Shown piece by piece: positions 59,710 through 64,000 of a stretch of 64,000 nucleotides of DNA (position 1 is the stretch's first letter; every line of letters starts with the position of its first letter). This DNA comes from Streptomyces hygroscopicus (GTDB lineage Bacteria > Actinomycetota > Actinomycetes > Streptomycetales > Streptomycetaceae). The position numbers were made by a program, and so were the translations under genes. Under the pieces are notes generated by a model that saw only the letters and a list, made by a program, of their open reading frames with translations, was not told where the DNA came from and did no database searches. The stretch is taken from assembly GCA_002021875.1 (NCBI GenBank), contig CP018627.1:9548001-9612000 (forward strand), given 5' to 3'.

Positions 59710-62700
59710 CTATGTGCAGGAGCGCTGGTACGCCAGGTGCGGGAACAGCTCCTTCCACTTCGCCTTTCCGATGTTCGCGGGGCGCGTCCGGCACAGTCGC
59801 TCGTACACCGCGTCGGGATCGAGGTCCAGCAGGAACGTGCGTGGCGCGCCACCGGATCCGCTCGCATCGCCGGGTGTGATCAGCAGACGGGGACGCTCGC
59901 CCGGCAGGAATCCGACGTCCTTCGCGAAGGGCAGCTCGATATATGCCGGGGTCTGCCACCGGCCGGTGTCACGGGCCTTCCAGAGCCGGTACGGCTCTTC
60001 GGTCACCACCCACTGGCCGTCCGGGCTGACGGTGACCGACTTGATCTCCCTCTCCAGCCGCAGACTGTCCACGCGACGGACCTCACTCGGATCCGTCACA
60101 TCCCACACGAGCACCTGTCCGCTGGCGAGCACGGTGGCCAGTTCGCGCCGCTTGAGCTGGAAGTAGTTGGTGGGGGCGGCGGGAAGCCGGTCGCCCTTGA
60201 CCGGGTGCTTCATATCGGACATGTCCCACAGCCGCAGCTGGCCTCCTGACTCCTCGGTCATCAGGATCTGTGCGGAGCGGATGTAGGCCGCTCCGGAATG
60301 GAGATAGGCGTCCTTGATCAGGGCGGCCTTCGCGGGCCGTGCCGGGTCGCCGACGTCCCACAGCCGCAGGTCGTCGTTCTCCCCCACCGCCAGCGTCCGA
60401 CTGTCCAGCCACCACAGGATCCCCTCCATCGCGCGGAGGGGTACCGTCATCTCGCCGCGCTTTCGTGGCCGGTGGATGTCGCGGATGTCCCAGAGCTCGA
60501 CGGTGCCGCGGGTGCCGCCGAGGGCGAGCAGCGTGCCGTCGGGGCTGAGGGAGGGGAGCACATCCGAGTCGTGGAATCGGAATTCCCTCCCCGGGACCGG
60601 TTCGGAACCCGGCGCGGTGCCGAACTCCCACATGCGGAAGGCGTTGTAGTCCATGCCTTCCGTCCAGAGGTGGCTCAGCAGGACGGGTTTCTTCCGTCCC
60701 GGCAGGAACTGTTCGCCCTCCCACAACCGCGGCAACTCGAAGCGCACGCGCGGCGTATTCGGGCCGGTCACGTCCCAGACCTTCGCACGCTGCCTCGCCT
60801 GCTCGGCGGGCTCGGTGAGAAGGAGCTTCCCGTCGCGGCTGTACGGGCGGCCCTGGGCGGTCAGCCCGGGTGGCGTCCCCGGCACGGAAGGAGCGTCGGA
60901 CCGGTCCCTCCACAGCCTGATCTCACCGCGGAAATCCCCGGCGGCGAGCGTCTTGCCGTCGGGGCTCCAGGCCACGGACTGCACCGGTTCGGAGGACGGA
61001 TACGACGGCAGGGATGCCAGCGTGCTCGTCAGCTCGGACACGGCGCCCACCTCCCGCATCAGCGCGGATGAGCCGTTGTTGTCAGCCGCGGCCAGCACTT
61101 TTCCGTCCGGCCGGAAGGCCAGGGAAGGACTGTCCCCGCCCCATAGGGGCTCGTACTCACCCTTGCTGATCGCTGTGAGTTTCCCGTCCGGCCGGACCGA
61201 CCACCACCGCAGGCCATCGGCGCCCACAGCGGACACCAGATCCCGTTTGGGGTGATAGGCGACCGCAGTTACCGAGGGCGCCTCGGCGGTGTCACGCAGC
61301 ACCGGCCGCGCCGGATCACGGACATCCCACAGGCGCACATTGGCCGGGCGGGAGGCCCCCTCCTTCCCCGGCTCGTCCGATCTCCCGTTTCCCGTGGTCA
61401 GATACCGGCCGTCGCGGCTGAAGGCTATGGAGATCACGTCCGTGTCCGCCGCTTTCATCTCCCGGCGGGACACCGGCCTGGCCGGGTCGGTCAGGTCCCA
61501 GAGCCGCACCAGTCCGTCCTTCCTCCCGGCGGCCAGGGTGCGTCCATCGGGACTGAACGCCAATGAGAAGGTGGTGTGCGACGACATGGGCCGCTCCGCC
61601 AGCTTCCTGGGCTCTTTGAGGTCCGAGACGTCCCACACGGTGAGCCGCTTGGCGTTCTGGACCGCCACGATGGGCTTTCGGGGATGGTGGGCGAGTGTCG
61701 CGTTGCCATCGGCGTATTCGCCGAGCGGCACAACGGCCGCCGGTCGAGGGCCGACCGTGGAGCGCAGGTCCCACAGCGCCAGTTGCCCGGGCTCCCCGCT
61801 CTTCTTCTCTCCTCGCCGCAACGTGGCCGCCAGCCCCCGTCCGTCGGGGCTGAACGCCAGGTTGAGCACCACGCGGGAGGGTCCCGCCAGCACCGTGGGC
61901 CTGCGGGCCACGTAGGAGGCGTAGAGGCCGGTCCGCGTCTCCGGAACCTGCGCCATCCGGTAGGCGGCCAGGCTGAGCTGAAACGCCGTCAGGGGGTCGC
62001 GCCGGCGCAGTTCATCGGCGCGAGCCACCAGTTCCCGGGCGGTCTCCACGGCCTTCCTGTGCTCCGCGTCGTCCGAAGCGCGGTTGGCCCGTACGACCGC
62101 GACGCCGAGCACCAGCGCCAAGGCGACGAGCAGGGACACTCCGGTGCGGAGGCGGACCGCGTCGCGTCGGCGCGCCGAGACGCTCGCGGCGAGGAAGTCC
62201 CGCTCCACCCCGCGCAGTTCCAGGATCCGCCCGTCGTCCTCGATCCTGTTCCGCACGGCCGTCAGATGTTTGCCGGTGTAGAGACCGCTCGGCGGTCTGC
62301 CCGCCTCGTCCCAGGCGTCGGCCGCCTCCGCCAGGCTCCGATGGGCGAGCAGCGCCTCCAGGTTCTCGTTGATCCAGGACCGCAGCGCGGGCCAGCCGTA
62401 GAGCAGCGAGTCATGACACAGCTGGGCCCGGTCGTCGTCGACCACGACAAGGCGCGCGTCTATGAGTCTGCCGAGCAGGACCGTATTGCGCTGCCGGTCG
62501 CGTTCGTCCGGGGCGGCGACCAGGTCATCGGTACGGACCCGGCGGCGCACCGCCTTGCCCTCGGCCCCGACCAGGTGCACCAGGCGCAGGAGCAGTGCGC
62601 GCAGGGCGGGCCGGTCGGCGGGCTCCAGGGAGGCGTGGACACGCTCGGCGGTCTGGGCCACCGAGCCGCGGATACCACCGGTGGCGTGGTAGCCGGAGAC

Positions 62701-64000
62701 CGTCATGCGACCGTGTCGGCGCCGTGTCCAGGTTTCCTGCAGGGCGTGGGCGAGGAAGGGGAGCGCGATGGTGTCGCCACCGGTGCTGGTGTCCTGTTCC
62801 CGCAGGTCCCGCAGGAGCAGTTCGGCGAGCCCGTCCTCCAGTTGGAGACCGGCGTGGTCGGCGGGGCCGCGTATGACGGACAGCAGTTCGTCGTCGGTCA
62901 TCGGCGCCACGGTGAACTGCCCGTCCCGCATGATCCGGGAGAGCCGGGGGTCGCGCAGAAAGTGCCCGTAGTAGTCGGCGCGCAGGCCCAGGACGATGCG
63001 GGGGCCGTCGTCGCGCCGCGCGGATATGGACCGGATGAACAGGTCCCGCTCTTCCGGATCCTGGCACTGCGTGAAGATTTCTTCCAGCTGGTCGACGATC
63101 AGCACACCGGGTGCTCGACGGGTGTCCTCCGTCGGGGCGGGGAACCGTCCGGCTCCCAACTCCGCGGCGGTCTCCCCGAAGGGCCGGCCGACCGCGTCCG
63201 CCCACTGGGCGACGAGTTCCCGGAAGGGCGCCGCTCCCGGCGCCGGGAGCAGCAGTACGGGACGGTAAACGTCCGGCGACGCTCCCAGGCCGGCCCTCAG
63301 CAGAGAGGACTTTCCCACCCCCGAGGGGCCCACCAGCACGACGGGGCCAGGCGGCGTGGTGGGCGCGGCTCGGTCGAGCAGCGCGCGGGTCAGCTCGGCG
63401 CGGCCGAAGAAGAGGTGACGTTCCTCGGGCAGGAAGGGCCGCATACCCGGGTACGGGCAGACTCCGCCGCTCTCGTGGGGTAAGGGCTCTGGTCCGGGCG
63501 CGGGTGCGTACCGCGGGTTGGGGGCGATGACGAGGTCGCCCACCCGTCCCACTCCGTCGGCGTGCGGCCGCGCCGGACCGCCATGGAATCTCTGGTCGAG
63601 ATGGCGGTAGACATCGCCGAGAGTGAACCGTTTCGGACCTGCGGTGTCCCCTTCCGTGAGCAGCCGCAGCAGCTCACCGCTGAACAGCGTGTACTGCGCG
63701 CCTTCAGGAGCGAAGGACGCGGCGTAGTAGGTGGCGGATGTCAGCAGGAAACTGCCGATCGGGCGGGCGGCGAGGTAAGGATCGCGCCGAGCGCCCTGGG
63801 AGGCCGCCTCGGCGAGCCCGGAGAAGCAGCAGTCCAGAATGACCACAGGGCTCGCGGGGGAGGCGCTCAGTAACTTTCTGACCTCGTTGTACGGGACGGC
63901 GTACGCCGTGCTGTCCGCTGATGCGCTTGCCGCGGTCGCCAGGTACAGCCCGTCCTCGGGGCCGAGGAGACCGTGGCCGGCGAAGAAGAAGACGACGATG
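59710..64000 (-). CDS. Caspase-like protease/STAND ATPase/WD40 protein, 5' end beyond the window
   Basis: The frame is open to the right edge, so at least 1429 residues are seen and the start lies outside. In order: the end of a caspase (peptidase C14) domain with the catalytic His in VVFFFAGHGLLGPEDG (codon 63973-63975) and Cys in VVILDCCFSGLAEAA (63826-63828); a STAND-type ATPase with Walker A VVLVGPSGVGKSSLLRAGLG and Walker B GVLIVDQLEEIFTQ; one membrane helix (TGVSLLVALALVLGVAVVRA); then WD40-type beta-propeller repeats of the form LAFSPDGRTLAAGRKDG, at least eight. Such proteins act as signal-triggered proteases in conflict or cell-death responses. Leu at 63871-63873 is a TTA codon. A substrate is not visible. 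Confidence 0.88.
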   Translation of the reverse strand, partial: IVVFFFAGHGLLGPEDGLYLATAASASADSTAYAVPYNEVRKLLSASPASPVVILDCCFSGLAEAASQGARRDPYLAARPIGSFLLTSATYYAASFAPEGAQYTLFSGELLRLLTEGDTAGPKRFTLGDVYRHLDQRFHGGPARPHADGVGRVGDLVIAPNPRYAPAPGPEPLPHESGGVCPYPGMRPFLPEERHLFFGRAELTRALLDRAAPTTPPGPVVLVGPSGVGKSSLLRAGLGASPDVYRPVLLLPAPGAAPFRELVAQWADAVGRPFGETAAELGAGRFPAPTEDTRRAPGVLIVDQLEEIFTQCQDPEERDLFIRSISARRDDGPRIVLGLRADYYGHFLRDPRLSRIMRDGQFTVAPMTDDELLSVIRGPADHAGLQLEDGLAELLLRDLREQDTSTGGDTIALPFLAHALQETWTRRRHGRMTVSGYHATGGIRGSVAQTAERVHASLEPADRPALRALLLRLVHLVGAEGKAVRRRVRTDDLVAAPDERDRQRNTVLLGRLIDARLVVVDDDRAQLCHDSLLYGWPALRSWINENLEALLAHRSLAEAADAWDEAGRPPSGLYTGKHLTAVRNRIEDDGRILELRGVERDFLAASVSARRRDAVRLRTGVSLLVALALVLGVAVVRANRASDDAEHRKAVETARELVARADELRRRDPLTAFQLSLAAYRMAQVPETRTGLYASYVARRPTVLAGPSRVVLNLAFSPDGRGLAATLRRGEKKSGEPGQLALWDLRSTVGPRPAAVVPLGEYADGNATLAHHPRKPIVAVQNAKRLTVWDVSDLKEPRKLAERPMSSHTTFSLAFSPDGRTLAAGRKDGLVRLWDLTDPARPVSRREMKAADTDVISIAFSRDGRYLTTGNGRSDEPGKEGASRPANVRLWDVRDPARPVLRDTAEAPSVTAVAYHPKRDLVSAVGADGLRWWSVRPDGKLTAISKGEYEPLWGGDSPSLAFRPDGKVLAAADNNGSSALMREVGAVSELTSTLASLPSYPSSEPVQSVAWSPDGKTLAAGDFRGEIRLWRDRSDAPSVPGTPPGLTAQGRPYSRDGKLLLTEPAEQARQRAKVWDVTGPNTPRVRFELPRLWEGEQFLPGRKKPVLLSHLWTEGMDYNAFRMWEFGTAPGSEPVPGREFRFHDSDVLPSLSPDGTLLALGGTRGTVELWDIRDIHRPRKRGEMTVPLRAMEGILWWLDSRTLAVGENDDLRLWDVGDPARPAKAALIKDAYLHSGAAYIRSAQILMTEESGGQLRLWDMSDMKHPVKGDRLPAAPTNYFQLKRRELATVLASGQVLVWDVTDPSEVRRVDSLRLEREIKSVTVSPDGQWVVTEEPYRLWKARDTGRWQTPAYIELPFAKDVGFLPGERPRLLITPGDASGSGGAPRTFLLDLDPDAVYERLCRTRPANIGKAKWKELFPHLAYQRSCT

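Overview
The window looks like chromosome of a Streptomyces or close relative. G+C is very high throughout, codon third positions are almost all G or C, starts are often GTG or TTG, and the content is typical: LysR, TetR and XRE regulators, secreted glycoside hydrolases, decayed transposases, a large polyketide synthase locus, and two genes carrying the rare TTA leucine codon. It reads as an accessory catabolic and secondary-metabolism segment rather than core genome.

1-8.2 kb is mixed ground: a hot-dog thioesterase, YCII and VOC proteins, a protein with 11-residue repeats, two TetR regulators (one facing a CPBP intramembrane protease across a dense operator array), a secreted endo-galactanase (GH53), and relics of transposases and of a two-component system.

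8.2-20.4 kb is a lysine/pipecolate catabolic island. On the minus strand lie an FAD amine oxidase, 2-oxoadipate dioxygenase/decarboxylase (HglS type) and an ALDH7-type aminoadipate semialdehyde dehydrogenase. On the plus strand lie an amino acid permease, a YdiJ-type D-2-hydroxyglutarate dehydrogenase and a Glu/Leu-dehydrogenase-family enzyme. Two LysR genes are embedded. Together they could take pipecolate through P6C, 2-aminoadipate, 2-oxoadipate and D-2-hydroxyglutarate to 2-oxoglutarate.

20.9-29.6 kb is a LysR-controlled operon for meta-cleavage of 3-hydroxyanthranilate: 2-aminomuconic semialdehyde dehydrogenase, hydratase, 4-oxalocrotonate decarboxylase, 2-aminomuconate deaminase, 3-hydroxyanthranilate dioxygenase and ACMS decarboxylase, then an MHS transporter and an MBL-fold hydrolase.

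38.5-29.9 kb, on the minus strand, is a polyol/glycerol-3-phosphate operon: MFS transporter, FGGY kinase, GlpD, AGPS-like FAD oxidase, a GlpP-like protein, an ABM protein and a zinc alcohol dehydrogenase. A SnoaL-like gene and a divergent SDR/XRE pair follow.

41.4-57.5 kb is the most striking locus: a tightly coupled six-gene operon with two PUFA-synthase-like megasynthases (tandem NPD, KS, AT, ACP-ACP, KR; then KS, AT, DH, PPTase), a discrete ACP, an alpha/beta hydrolase, a GT1 glycosyltransferase and an ABC exporter. It has all the parts needed to make, glycosylate and export a lipid.

57.6-64 kb holds a secreted SGNH esterase, a secreted Endo H-like GH18 enzyme, and the 3' part of a caspase/STAND-ATPase/WD40 gene that runs off the window and carries a TTA codon.
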